The translations under genes were made by a program, and so were the position numbers. Of a DNA stretch of 64,000 bases, positions 31,640 through 44,565 are shown one piece after another. The DNA is from Erigeron canadensis (taxonomy: Eukaryota > Streptophyta > Magnoliopsida > Asterales > Asteraceae): contig NC_057765.1 in the NCBI RefSeq assembly GCF_010389155.1, positions 8,494,001 through 8,558,000 on the forward strand, given 5' to 3'. The notes below the pieces were generated by a model. It was not told the origin of the DNA. It did no database searches and saw only the letters and a program-made list of their open reading frames with translations. Each line of letters starts with the position of its first letter. Within the stretch, counting starts at the first letter, position 1.

Positions 31640-34600
31640 TGTCAAACCCCACCTTAGGCAGAATCGTAGGATATGACGAAAAGATATAGCAAAAGCACAT
31701 GGACTTTATAATAGAGTCATACTAAATGAAATCCAAATAAATGTGATTCCCACAAGCAGGATAAGTCTAGGCAACACGCCTCAAATAGAAAATAGTATTC
31801 AATGTTCAAATGCAATCTAGGAGTCCATGAAGGATCTCTTTATTCGTCTTCCTAAAGTCCATATGCTCACTCTCCTTAAGCATTGTTATTACCTGAAAAT
31901 GAATGCTCGAAAATGTCAACATAATGTTGGTGAGTTCGTAGGTTTAAAGGAATTCAAATGAATTTGTTGTGCATGATATATGAGGTTTGGACAATAGTGT
32001 AAATATAAACATGTAGTAGCATGTATGCATACCAAATACCGATCAATGTCATCATAGTTTTCCAACAACACAAACTCACACTGCTTGCCAACAACACAAT
32101 CGCATCACTACTTGCCAACATCTCAATCACTCACTGTAATACCAACAACTACCAGCTGGAGTATATAGTTGGTCGATAGATTTCAAATAGTCTTTAATAG
32201 ATATCAACAAACATCTATTGCATCATAGAATCAACACAAACAAGCTAGCATACACATTTCATAATTACACGTATTTGTCCAAGAAAACAAACAAGTTTTG
32301 GCACAACTAGTAAAGAAATGAAAAGTGTTTTGAGCATCATTTTCCCCCAAATAAATAAAATAAAAAAGGGCTACGAAACTCACCTCAATCAGCAAGCAGT
32401 TGTGCAAAGTCCAAAAGATCACTAGAATCTACACAACATATACATGTACAAGTTACAATTATGGACATGGTCAATAACCGTCCATTGTAACCCGCATTTG
32501 ATGATATACATATATGGCTACTTTCAAAATATTCACAACTGATTTGTCATGTATTATTAAGTTACAAGTCACATAACTTAATATAGTGCATTTGTTTTAA
32601 TGATATACCATTGGTTTCTACAAGTTCATATTCACTGAAATTTTTGGTAACATTATCTATTTTTTTATTAGGATGAAACGAACAATTAAAGCTTTCAAAT
32701 CTTAACCACTATAACCTTAGAGTGTTATATACTTACATGAATTTTTGCTTAATTTATTTCACACGTTAACTATTTTTAAAAATTCCACAATTACAGACTA
32801 GTCAGAAAATTCACTGTTTGCGCGCAGAAAAGTTTTATAAAAGTTAAGGGCCTTCAAAGCTTCAAAAAAAATCCAAATTTTTACTGTACACTATTAACAT
32901 CTTAAAAATGTTTTTGGAAAAAAATAATCTTCCAGTTCATAAAATCGACCTAAATCTGACTATTTGAAGTCGACCTAAATCTGTTCGGAAAACTCAGCTT
33001 TGCGCAGTTTTGTTAAAAAATTCGTTTGACAATCTTAAACTTCATATTTTGATAAGAAACCACTTCCACCAGAAAGTAGACTTCCTGGAAATTAATTTTA
33101 GACACCAAAAACGTGACTTAACCATCTTCCATGACCAAGATACGACCTTTCAAAGTTAACAAACCGAATCTGTCCAGATTCTGAAATAACTCAAACTTAC
33201 TGTTTTAAAGACTACTACAACTAATATACATATATAAACTTTCAAATCTTTCCAACACCTATTTACATCTATTATTATGATTTACATGCCTTCATAATTG
33301 AATTTCTTTAATTACATTAATTATCATGATACAATAAATACGTAGAGTTTTAACATTACTATGATTTGTACTTCAAACTTTTGATTTAACCCTAAAAAAA
33401 CCCTTTAATTCATTATTATAAATTTGCCATAATATTTATTCATCAAATAGGCTACTTATAAACAAAAGATCAATAAAAAAATATAGTTATATATATGAAA
33501 AGAAAAGATAAGTAATTTACCCCAAGATTGATGATCACTCCTTAGATACCTTAACAAATATGAAATATAATACTATAAGAATATAACTATAGACTTTTAT
33601 ATAAAAGATTTTTAAAGTAATAATGAAAACTATTTAAACTCACCAAAATTGCTATGACAAAGTGATGATTGAAAGAAATTGATTTTGTGATGGTGATGCT
33701 TTGTTTTTGTTCGACGGCATCAAACACAAAATTTGTGTTTTGAGAGTTTTGTGTTGATCCCATATATATATATAAATGTTAAAATAAATATTTGAGTTAG
33801 TTTATAATTATACGAGTATAGTGCCCGCGCGTTGCAACGGCGGTAGAGATGAAGGGCAGTGGTGGAGATTGAGGGAGGCGGTGGAGAAGGAGGGCGGCGG
33901 TGGAGAAGGAGGGCGGCGGCGGAGAGTGATAGAAGGTCGATGAAAGTGTGTTATGATTAGAGAAAATGAGGAAAAAAGGTATATAAGAGTTTTATGTTTA
34001 ATTAAGGGTATTTTATGAAGAAAAAAATACGCTTAAGGGTTTTATGGAAATACTGGGAAAAAAAAAGCTTAAATTCTAAAAATAAAAAGCTAATATGCTT
34101 TATAGAGGATTATAGATTATAAAAGTAGGGGTATTTTAGGAATAATGAAAAATTGCTTAATTTCTTAATTCCAATATCCTTTATAAGGGTTTATAGATAA
34201 ATGCATCACAAGAACTCTAGTAGAATTGTAACTCCTTTGATCGACCTTTCAATTGTTCGTAGCCTCACTTGTTCTCTGCTACTTATATTTAGTTTAATAT
34301 TTTTTTCGCAAGGATGCTTAGCCATTCCGTAAATTTACATAGTTATATTAGTATTATAGTTATTATTGTAAAAAAATTGGTCACTTCTATTCCATGTTGT
34401 TTAATGAATTTACTACTATCATTATCTTAGAATAGTTAGGATTAGTATTACTATATGGGATGGTCATCTATTTTTTTTTAACTTAATATCACAGATAGAT
34501 CTTTTTGTATTAGAAATGTGTTATAGGCTTTCATTAAATCTTAACTAACTCATAAAATGTCATGGTTCAACTTGTCAGCTTATAACTCTGAATAGCCAAC

Positions 34601-34858
34601 GAGTAGTGTTACTGCTAAAAATGAATATGACTAACAACTACGCGTCTAAAGCTTACGGGGATAGTTATAGTCATCCATGTTTAGGAAGATCAAATGTCTA
34701 AATCCTAAACTATTGGAATCCAAGTAATAAAAGTCACATATTGGAATGATCACATCTCTACGCTTCTTATACTATGTATGCACATTAACTAGTCAAGAAA
34801 TTAAGAATACAAGTTAGAGACTATTATAAAATAGTTGATTTTGGTGACGGATGTCACA
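31640..34858 (-). mobile_element. Solo LTR G, 3.2 kb, chromovirus-like
   Basis: The ends are TGTCAAACCCC and GGATGTCACA, flanked by TCATA at 31635-31639 and 34859-34863. On the minus strand it starts TGTGACATCCGTCACC, like Tekay-type Ty3 LTRs, and has a TATA tract (about 33770) followed by a pyrimidine-rich leader, so it reads leftward. It interrupts element D's protease. No internal gag or pol remains. A shorter copy of its left 0.9 kb recurs at 48077-48996. Confidence 0.85.
33810..34215. other. GC-rich patch, possible small DNA transposon or Helitron-like insert inside G
   Basis: The patch opens with GTGCCCGCGCGTTGCAACGG and a purine-rich minisatellite (33840-33915, GGAGAAGGAGGGCGGCGGT-type unit in about two copies). 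It contrasts sharply with the AT-rich LTR around it. The right side ends CCTTTATAAGGGTTTATAG. Similar CCCGCGCGTTGC words often mark small plant DNA elements, but I could not define ends or a target duplication. Confidence 0.35.
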
Positions 34859-37311
34859 TCATATCTGTAATGAATTACAGGCACTTAGGAAAAGGAGGAA
34901 GCTGAAGGTCGGAGCTTTGCAGCTGTTCGTGGGCATTGGTCTACCAGCACCTTTTGAAGCTATTGGAGAATATCATTTAGTTCTTCCTTTTGGTTTAATT
35001 ATTGTTTTAGACAATTGTCATTATGCACCATCTATTACTAGAGGTGTAATTTCAGTTTCATTGTTGAAAAATAACGGATTCATTAATATTTTTAATGATG
35101 ATAGTATTTCAGTTTCTAAAAATAATGTTCATTATTTTGATGCTATTCATAATAATGGTATTTATGAAATTAATATGCGTGGTTGTGATTCACTAAATGA
35201 TAATTCAATGTATAATGTTAGCAAATGAGCCAAGACTAACTTGGACTCTACCTATCTATGGTATTGTCGTCTTGCACATGTTGGCAAAAATTGCATTGAA
35301 AGACTTCAACGTGAAAGGATCTTACAATTAAATGATGAATCATTTGATAAATGTGAGTCATGTGTTTCTGGAAAGATGACAAGAAACCCTTTTCAGCATA
35401 AACCGGAAAGGGCTAAAGATCTTCTTGGACTCATTCATACCGATGTTTGCGGCCCATTTAGACATGTGTCAAGAAAAAGGCTAGCTACTTCATAACTTTT
35501 ACGGATGATTTCAGTTGTTATGGTTATGTTTATTTGCTTAAACATAAACATGAAGTGTTTGAAACATTCAAAGAGTTTAAAAATGAAGTAGAAAATCAAC
35601 TCGGCAAAACCAGCAAGATTCTTCGATCGGATCGAGGTGGTGAATACTTAAGCCAAGAGTTTAAGGATTATCTAAAAGCATGTGGAATTGTCCAACAGCT
35701 TACTCCTCCATACACTCCTCAACATAATGGAGTGTCTGAAAGGAGAAATCGAACCTTGCTAGACATGGTGAGATCTATGATGAACCTTACGACTCTCCCA
35801 TTTTTGTTTTGGGATTATGCTTTAGAGACTCCTGTACGCATTCTCAATATGGTTTCAACCAAGAAGGTTGACAGGACACAATATGAATTATGGCATGGAG
35901 ATGTCCCTAATCTGTCTTACTTAAGAGTCTGGGGATGTGAGGCACTTGTGAAGCGCGATACGCCTGGCAAACTTGAGCCCAGAACTACTAAGTGCATCTT
36001 TGTCGGATACCCTAAGGAAACGATAGGTTATGACTTCTATGATCCTGTCAGGGTTGTAGAACTTGATGAGACTCAAGAGGAAGATGTGTCACCTTCTAAA
36101 TTTCCTAGCAATCATCAACTTAGGGGGGGGGGAATGTTCAAAGTGATGAACCTCAAGTCGATGGTGATGAAGCGATTCCACTTCGTAGGTCCGAAAGGAC
36201 AAGACGTCCTACTGACAGATTATGTCTGATGGTAGAAGAAAACGTTTTAGGAGATCTATATGAGCCTCCGAATTTCAAAGCTGCATTATCAGATGCGGAA
36301 TCTGATAAATGGCTAAAAGCTACGAAGGTGGAAATGAAATCCATGAAAGACAATCAAGTTTGGAGCTTGGTTGATCTTCCACAAAATGCTCAAACTGTTG
36401 GGTGTAAGTGGATCTTCAAGAAGAAGACGGACATGGATGGAAATGTACACACCTATAAAGCTTGTCTCGTGGCGAAAGGTTATACTCAACGTTTCAGTGT
36501 TGACTATGATGAGACCTTTTCTCCAGTTGCGGACATTAGAGCTATTAGGATTCTCTTAGCCATAACTGCGTACTATGACTTTGAGATATGGCAAATGGAT
36601 GTTAAGACTACCTTCTTAAATGGTTACTTGGATGAAGAAGTCTATATTGATCAACCTGAAGGTTATATTGATCCAAAACATCCCAACAAAGTATGCAAGC
36701 TTCAAAGGTCCATTTTTGGACTAAAGCAAGCATCAAGATGTTGAAAGAAGCGGTTTGATGAAGAAATCAAAAGGTTTGGTTTCGTTCAAAATCCTGATTA
36801 ACCATGTGTATATCGCAAAGCTAGTGGGAGTAATGTTACTTTCCTTGTCTTATATGTTGATGACATATTGATCATAGGAAAACACATTCCAATGTTGCAA
36901 GATGTTAAATCCCATCTTGGAAAGTGTTTTGCCATGAAAGATTTAGGAGAAGCGGCATTTATTCTTGGAATCAAGATCTACCGAGATAGATTAAAGCTGT
37001 TGATTGGACTAAGTCAAAATGCTTATATTGATAAGATCTTGAAGCGATTCAAGATGGATAATTCTAAGCGTGGGTTTACACCTATGCAAGAAGGACTTAG
37101 TTTATCTGTCAAACAGGGTGCTAATACACCTAATGAGGTGGAGCGTATGCAAAGAGTTCCTTATGCTTCGGCTGTGGGATATATTATGTATGCGGTGAGA
37201 TGCACTAGACCTAATGGCGTTCGCACAAAACATCGTTAGCCAATATCAACAGAATCTAAGTGAAAGTCACTGGACTGCTGCTAAGAACATTCTGAAGTAC
37301 CTACGAGCTAC
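34859..37311 (+). pseudogene. Element D pol: protease end, integrase, RT, start of RNase H
   Basis: The open pieces read HICNELQAL (protease), WYCRLAHVGKNCI and CESC (zinc region), LRSDRGGEY and NGVSERRNRTL (integrase), KWIFKKKTDMDGN, FSPVADIRA and YVDDILIIG (RT), and CTRPN at the RNase H linker. Defects are a TGA at 35226, a frameshift near 35490, a G-run shift near 36125, stops near 36742 and 36799, and a frameshift near 37212. After this shift the codons are still readable (NIVSQYQQN, HWTAAKNILKYLRAT) up to 37311, where element F's LTR starts. It once supplied D's replication enzymes. Confidence 0.88.
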
Positions 37312-38951
37312 TGATGTGCAAAATCGAGCTGTAAATTTATAAAGCTAAAACTACCCAAAAACTCACTACTACGCACTCACGGGCAGTGAACCCGATCGTT
37401 TGTAATATAGTTAAAAGGTAAGTCTGAGTTCGTTCTCAGAGATTGGGAAATGATTAGTTGCTTGTAAATTGGTTTGGAAAACGGGTGTTGCTTCGAAAAT
37501 CCTTTTGACAAATAAAGTAAATGGGTTTGCAAAATAATTGCATAAATTTAAAAGAACACTTCAGACAATATAATTAAAAGTCATCCACCTTCACTTCCCT
37601 CGACTTCAAATGTGATTGCATTTAATGAAGAACAAATTCTCTAGAGTTTAAAGATAATCGTGACAAGATTAAGCTACTCACGTGATACCACCAACCGTGA
37701 ACAAATTATCAAATCACCTAACTACTAGTCGAATTACCCAAGCCGGTACCACCAAAACTAAAACAATTCTTCTAAAAATCAGTTTTATTGACTATCAAAT
37801 TATCAATTGAACCTATGTGACAATAGTGTGGTACCACCAACCGATATCAATCACGTTGACAAAATTAATGTTTTCTTAAAATGATATTCACTATCATACC
37901 ATGAACTAGTGATAATTACTTATAGACAAGTAACCGTTTTAAAATCACATACACATTCAACTTGTACCACCAACGAAGAATCATTTGCAACCAATATCAA
38001 AATTAATTAATGAAAAGAGTTAACGTCATCAAGATCACAGAACAACGATAATTAAAATAAACCCTTTTGAATTAAAAATATTGCAATCACATTATCCGTC
38101 TAGTTTCATCAAGGTGGATGATTAAACGTTTAGCCACTCAAGATCAATTCACAATAATGAATAAAATAGAAGAGAAACATGATGTACCAATCGTTTGAAG
38201 AAAATAAAATGCAAGACAATAAGTAGATACGATCTAGATGGGTGCCCGTGAATCTTCAACGAATCCGCCTAAGAAATAATCTTGATTGGAGGAAGAAGAA
38301 CCCTTATAGAACAGCTCCTAGAAAGATTTTTGATGCCTAATTTACGACCTAGGGTTTTCTATTTATACTCCTCTAAAATCTGATGTAGAAACAAGGAAAG
38401 ATCTGTCCTCACGTGCAACCACTGCGGCGCAGTGGGGTTGAGCTTTCCCTCACTGCGACGCAGTGAGGTGTAGTTTGACTTTGACTTCAAGTGACTGCGG
38501 CGCAGTGGTTCGTGTGATCACCATTGCGGCGCAGTATGAATTCACGGCCTCCTTTCCTCCTTTCCTGACTACGGCGCAGTCATTCAATTACAACCCCCAC
38601 TGCGGCGCAGTGGGGCAATCTTCATTTGTTTCCGAGGATATTGGTTGCGGCGCAGTGGGCTACGTGCATCCCTACTGCGGCGCAGTCATGGCTTGTACAG
38701 AACCAACTACTTTCGATCTCGATTACTTGACAAACTCTGCCGTTTCTTCCACTCAAATCAACTCTCAACATCATATTGCACTTCCAGGCCAATAATCATC
38801 CGAAAATGTACCAAATGAACGCGTATCCTGTTTAGAGCCTGTAAACACTAACAAACACCATAAACGCGCCAAATGCATACAAAAACGACTTAAAACATAT
38901 AGTAAAATGGCCAATAACGATGTGGGTAATGGGTATAAATTAGTCACATCA
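37312..38951 (-). mobile_element. LTR of element F (3' LTR, minus orientation), same family as S1
   Basis: The plus strand starts TGATGTGCAAAATCG and ends TAGTCACATCA, the reverse of S1's ends. The internal side (38952 on) gives a minus-strand polypurine tract TGTGGGGGATT, so this is F's 3' LTR. The five bases before it are GCTAC. No GCTAC follows 38951 because F's interior does. The other end of F was not located. Confidence 0.8.
38418..38687. repeat. Palindrome array 2b (CACTGCGGCGCAGTG) in the F LTR
   Basis: Eight units lie at about 38418, 38449, 38491, 38521, 38567, 38597, 38643 and 38671. The central base is the complement of that in array 2a, as expected for a copy in reverse orientation. 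Several flanking bases (CC...GG, TC...GA) extend the symmetry. Confidence 0.88.
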
Positions 38952-41470
38952 AATCCCCCACACTTGAGCATTGCTTGTCCTCAAGCAAATTCGGAATTTA
39001 AGAAAAAGTAATCCTTGACAATCAAACTATCAAACAAATGACAAGTATCAAAAAGAAGCAACACCAAGCATGTCAAATGACAGAAAACGGGTGAAGCAGT
39101 TTTAATCTTAAATAAAACTCGAAATGTTTGACAATACCTGAACAATCCGCAAGCCACGATAATCAACTAAGCATAAATGAAAACAAACGATCCTATCAAT
39201 ATCATTCTACTCCAACAAACTTACTTTCGGGTTTGAATATATGAAGAATCACTTATAGCTCAGTCGTGATGTATACTCTTTTACCATAGGCTTGAACCAG
39301 GATCGTCACTCCACCATTAAGGCGCAAGGATCAAGTTCATTGTCAAAATAGGCATTAAGGGTGGTTGTAAACCAAAACTATGTATAAGGGATATGTACAA
39401 TAAGATATGGGAAATTTATTGATTGAAAGTGAAAGGTAAGAGTTTATAGTATAAATTATATTGAATATGAACAAATTATTCTAATCAACCCATACCATTG
39501 ATTGCCAACAAACCACTAACCCATAAGATGCTATCCCGAGAACACCTCCACAGTACCACGCAAGCCCGACACCATTGTGGTGTATCCACTTCAAACAACT
39601 TATAATCAACCAAATCTTCCAAAATTAATGATACAACAACTTTTTAGACATTTAAAGTTGAGAAATACCTACTAGTAGCCCAAGTTCTTTCTTTTCTTTT
39701 CTTTTTTTATATTTCTGTTTTTCAATTCTATTTATTCCTTTTGAACCATTTTTACTCTACTAGTAGATACCCTCTTACAATGATAAACATGCCTATAACA
39801 CTTCACTTTCTTTGTTTGAACAATCCAAGACAATATTCAATAACTTAACCCATTAACATATTCTCATAGACAAGAATATTCCACAAATCAACCCATTGAA
39901 ACTCTCCCAAACCATCCAAACAAACCAATGACAATCAATGGCCCCCCGGATTAGACTAACGGTATAATTAGGTAAAGTTTACATGAATAAGTGGATTTAT
40001 ACAATGGAAAGGTAAGTTATAGTGATGTAAATGTGTATATATTGCTAAGGTATAAAAGAAAAGAAAATTGTGTGAATATAGACAAGTATATGTATAAGGT
40101 TGTATACTAGGGAAATGGATATACAAAAGAAAAATGAAAAGAAGGAAATAAAAAGTATGGTCAAACCTAAATGCCAATTCGTCATCCAATGTACTCGTCA
40201 CGATCACCAGGCCAAGTTCTAGATTCAACACATCACCGGTATACTCTTATCAAGAAAAGAACCCAGAAATGGCTTAGAAATACCTCAAACACGCACATCT
40301 TAGTGCAGGGCATCAAAACAAAAACCCTTACTCCTGAATAAATCCAAGGGCCTAAGTGAGGGACGTATTTACGAGGCAAACAAACCAAAACCTTCACCTG
40401 ACACACTATATATGAAATGATGAAATCTCACAATTGGGTGTTTTGGATATATATGAGTATGCAAGTAATGTTATCAATCCCGAAGGACTAACCAAATAAC
40501 TGTTTAGGACACACTTCGCCAATTAAAAATTTTTTGTCAAGGAAACAGTTTGTAGTAAAATTGCTTAATAAGTAATCAATTAAGTGTCAAAAGCAATTTA
40601 CCACAAGGACAAGTTCAACTCAAGTTTTTAAAAATCATATCAATTTCTGTTATTCCGCCAAATTAATATCACCAGTTTTAAACATGCACATCACAGATAA
40701 GAGTTCAAAATTGAAACTCATACCCCTAGATAGGATCCAAAGGCCTACGAGAAGGACACATCAACAAAACTGATAAAAAAATCTCAATGGCAAAACAACA
40801 AAAATGATAAACCTGGTAGCTTAAACCTATTTGCCACCCCCCCCCCACACACACACTTAAGATGGACAATGCCCTCAATGTCCATATTCGGTCAAACAAA
40901 GGTAAATAGGGGTAAGCGACATAGAAAAATAAAAGCACATACCGGAATGAGGACACATTTCATTTTGAAACAAGTTATCGACCCCGTGTCACAAATGGCA
41001 CTTCCGAAATAGGAAGGACACTTTGGTTGGCGGGATAAACAACTTGTGCCAAAACGGAAGGTGCGAGAGTTGTGTGTGCATCAAACATAGCAATACAAAT
41101 ATGGCGCTGAACTTACTGCCAGCATACACACACCATCACACAATCAACACATTAATGCCATAGAATAGATGAGAAAAGAATCCAAGGGGTTCCCCCCACA
41201 CTTGAGTTGCGCTATAGCCATCGAATGTAATAACCTGCTCAAATTCCATCAAAACAACCCAAAATAGATCAAAGCAATACGTATATCTACTTGTTCATGC
41301 AACAACTAAAAGAAAAAGAAACAAATACAATGTTTCATCACCTAGTAGGGTGGATACCAACACAAATAAAGAAAGAAAATAAGAAATAATGTATCAAAGT
41401 ACAGTAATTCATCAATCAACATGAATGAATATCAATCAACATATGACCCCATCCCACGGTACCGGATGGA
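38952..41470 (-). other. Element F internal region, no gene recognised
   Basis: This AT-rich, gene-free stretch lies between F's 3' LTR and its ORF. Features are a polypurine tract on the minus strand at its left end, a T/C-rich run near 39690 and a C(13)ACACAC tract near 40838-40858. Short frames on both strands have no family signature. Confidence 0.5.
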
Positions 41471-41479
41471 AGTCATCCT

Positions 41480-43140
41480 CATCACTGTTGCTGCCCATGA
41501 TAACCGCCAGCTGGTAGCCTGCTCTGGTGTACCTCCCGAATCTGAACCGCCATATTCGCCACCCGGCTGATCATCTCCTTGTCCAGAACCTCCAGCGGCG
41601 AATCCTCCTGAGCCTCCAGCAGAATCAGCAAATCCAGAACTGGCTCCTGTAAAGAAACTAGGTATGGAGGAGGAAATCCCAACATCACCACCTGTGTATT
41701 GACCAAACTACACTGGCCCTCGGGGAGATCCTCCCAAGTCATGGGGCCGTGGGGACATCTGGGATGGCGTGAAGAAGTAAGAACCGCCATCCTGTCGATA
41801 CGGTGGAACACGGATAGGTGGAGGGCTGAAAAATGGAATCGGGTCAGGCCGCACAGACTTCGTCCCCGTGTATTGGGCCTGCCACATCGGCTGATAGTAA
41901 TCAAGAGTGTAGTTAGTATAGGCTTGTTGCGACCCTAACCATGTCACCTCCTGATCCATACGCCTCTGATAGTCATCAAAAGCCTGGCGGCTGGCCTGCT
42001 ACCCCTCGTAGATCTGCTGGAGTTGGGTGCTCAACGGGGTTAAGTCTATACCAGTGGGTGTCCGCCTCCTAGGTTGCTCCCTGTGGAGCATCCCTCATCT
42101 CAACATCCTCAGCTCCCTCCACAACGGGAGGCGGTGCAATAAACCCAGTGTCATCCAGCAGCCTTTTCTCCATCTGCGTCATCTTCTTCACAATCTTGGC
42201 CCTAAGCAACTCGACCTCAATCAATGTTTCCTGAAAAATAGGGGGAAAGATCGGTCTAGCACTCATCCGTATCAAAAATGCCCATGCGCCGATAAATCAT
42301 CGTAACAAAGTGCCCCAATACCAGCTCCGAGTCGGAGTGGTTCCACATCCTATCCTAAACAACAATGGGGGCCAAAGCAAACCTTCTAGGCGCCCTCTCA
42401 GCAAACAACTTCATCAACCAGAGATCAGTCTGGTACGCCTTGTCCCAATGAGTGGACCGTTGTACCAGAAACGTGACAATCATACGATGGAGCATCCTCA
42501 ATCGCACACTCCTGATCTTAGAAACACTCCCTGACCCCAGACGGCCAAGCTTCCCCACCAGTAATCCGAGTCCAATACTGAGGAATGGACTCACCATCAA
42601 AAGCCTGCTTAACATATAAGCCCTACCTCAACAAACTCCTGAACTCGCTACTCTTCAACTGGTCCAGAGTGTACATGCCAGTAAAATAACCAAACTGGGC
42701 TATAGAAATCTTTCTCGCAACACCCCCACAGTAGAAGGTCACACAACGCTCCTCAAAAATGTCCTTCACCTTATTTAACTCTTTTGTCACCTTTAGAGTT
42801 GAATAGAACTCCAAACACAACTCCCTATACACGGGCTCCCGGTTATTGAATACATTATGCCACATATCGCTAACAACCAACCTATCACCAACTTGGGCTT
42901 CTATCCTAAACCACCCATTAATGTTGGCTTGAATGCCGAAATGTTGAGCAGCTGTGGGAGCGAGATACCTGGGTGGGCAAACCACCTCCTTGTGGATGGA
43001 GAACAACTCATTAAGGAAGTTGTTCTTGTGGGGTTGTTTCACCCTGCTGAATTCCCGTGTTGCTTTGGCTTGCTTTTGGGCCGACCCGCTTCCTTGGCCC
43101 TCCTCAACCTGCTTCCTCTTGTCAGTTCCTGAAGCATCCT
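41480..43140 (-). pseudogene. Element F ORF, plant-transposon-type protein, decayed
   Basis: The clearest part (42623-43042) reads NFLNELFSIHKEVVCPPRYLA through GYFTGMYTLDQL. It resembles the domain found in many plant LTR elements as putative plant transposon protein. An intron acceptor (GTGCTTGTAG on the minus strand near 43140) precedes it. Downstream frames continue as EVELLRAKIVKKMTQMEKRLL (about 42200) and a Gly/Ser/Pro-rich tail (about 41500-41950), with stops and shifts between them. Env-position ORFs of this kind occur in Athila-like gypsy elements. The function is unknown. Confidence 0.5.
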
Positions 43141-43233
43141 ACAAGCACAAATCATAAGACAAATAAACATGTTAAATGCGGAATACAAACCAGGAACCGT
43201 ATTAAAAACGAAGAAAATCTATGCAGGAAAGTG

Positions 43234-43352
43234 TCCCACTGTGGCGCAGTGGGCATCAATACCCCCTCACTGCGGCGCAGTGAGGCTAAGTCAGAACTTG
43301 GTCGAGGATTACCACTGTGGCGCAGTGGTCTGAAGCAACCCTCACTGCGGTG
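43234..43352. repeat. Palindrome array 2c (CACTGYGGCGCAGTG), four units
   Basis: Units lie near 43235, 43267, 43312 and 43341, the last truncated. They share the central base orientation of array 2b. They sit upstream of F's ORF, apparently in its leader or first intron, not in an LTR I can delimit. Confidence 0.82.
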
Positions 43353-43594
43353 TACCCTTCAACCTAGGATTGAAATGTTCAATCCACTGTAACCTAACTA
43401 CGGAATTCAAACTTTGTAAGAAACCGTCTCGACTTGTACCTTGGGTAGCAACTCATGATCCTCGTTAGCCAAGACCCTGAACGTTATTCTGCACAAATAA
43501 ATCAAAATAATTTGCACACCAAGAATAGACATTAATTGACTTGACTAATGCCACTCCGACGCCCAAGTTAGTACCATATTAAAACAATAGTTTC

Positions 43595-44565
43595 CTACTG
43601 ATAATAAATTTTAAGATGAATCGCATTCCATGCCCTTTGGAGCATTCTACCTTCTGTCTCTTGGAGCCAATAAGATCCTTTACCTGCTTCTGAATGTATG
43701 AAGTAAGGACCTTCCCATTTTGGTGCAAGCTTTCCATCAGACTTCTTTGTAGTATTTTTTAATGCTTTTCTCAACACTAAATCTCCGACTTTGAACCTTC
43801 TGATCCTTATGTTCTTATTGTATGCCTTTGTTACTTGATGTTGATATGCAGCTATACGAGTTTTTGCAGCTTCTCTTAATTCATCAACCAAGTCAAGATC
43901 TTAAAATAATGCTCGATTATTATCTTGAACTGTCTGCAAACTGTATCTTGCTGTTGGCACCATCATTTCTGCTGGGAGTACTGCTTCAGTTCCAAATACC
44001 AAAGAGAATGGCGTGTGTCCCGTTGCGTGCTTCACAGTAGTCCTATCAGCCCATAATACAAATGGTAATTCTTCTACCCATAAACCCTTCTTGCCTTTCA
44101 GCCTTTTCTTAAGATTATTGACAATTATCTTATTGCTTGACTCTGCTTGTCCATTAGCTTGAGGGTAAACGGGTGTAGAAGTGATCATTTTTATACCATA
44201 ACTTTCACAAAATCCAGTTGTCCTTCTTCCAATAAATTGTGAACCATTATCACAAATTATCTCCGCTGGTACTCCAAATCTGGTGAGTATATTTCTTTTG
44301 ATGAAAGAAATTACTTCTGTTTATTCTACTTGAACAAAAGCTTCAGCTTCTATCCACTTCGAAAAGTAATCCGTCATTGCCAGCATAAATCTTTTTCCAC
44401 ATGGTGCCTTTGGCATTGGTCCAACTATATCCATCCCCATTTCATGAAAGGCCATGAAGAAACAATGGGATACATTGGTTCAGCTGGTTGATGATACAGA
44501 TTACCATGCCTTTGGCATCCATCGCACTTTTTGATGTATTCCTTTGTATCTCTATCCATAGTGGG
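43595..44565 (-). pseudogene. Tat element integrase
   Basis: After the zinc-binding region the core reads MDIVGPMP near 44420, TDYFSKWIEAEAF, a stop near 44323, then ICDNGSQF and QANGQAESSNK. These give the D,D,E residues. The C-terminal part (43595-43891) has the GDLVLRK and GKLAPKWEGPY motifs of the gypsy GPY/F module. An in-frame stop near 43903 splits it from the core. Confidence 0.82.

Larger units (their letters stand above)
1309..37311 (+). mobile_element. Element D: plus-strand Ty1/copia retrotransposon, split by nested insertions
   Basis: Pieces in order are the 5' LTR, primer site, leader, gag, protease start, remaining protease and integrase, reverse transcriptase, and RNase H start. 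They line up on one strand as one element once B (4512-31579) and solo LTR G (31640-34858) are removed. Each interruption is bounded by a 5-bp duplication. The 3' end is missing, because the sequence stops inside the RNase H linker where the LTR of element F begins. Frameshifts and stops in gag and pol make it non-autonomous. The pol resembles Tork/Angela-type copia, but I have not resolved the lineage. Confidence 0.8.

Noticed and set aside
33810..34215. A defined Helitron or MITE
   Set aside because: CCCGCGCGTTGC-like words suggest one, but no terminal repeats, hairpin end or target duplication could be fixed, so I only list a GC-rich patch.
42027..42534. Plus-strand frames with Pro/His-rich translations near 42.0-42.5 kb
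   Set aside because: They are the reverse of the minus-strand element F ORF, which has better protein-like content.
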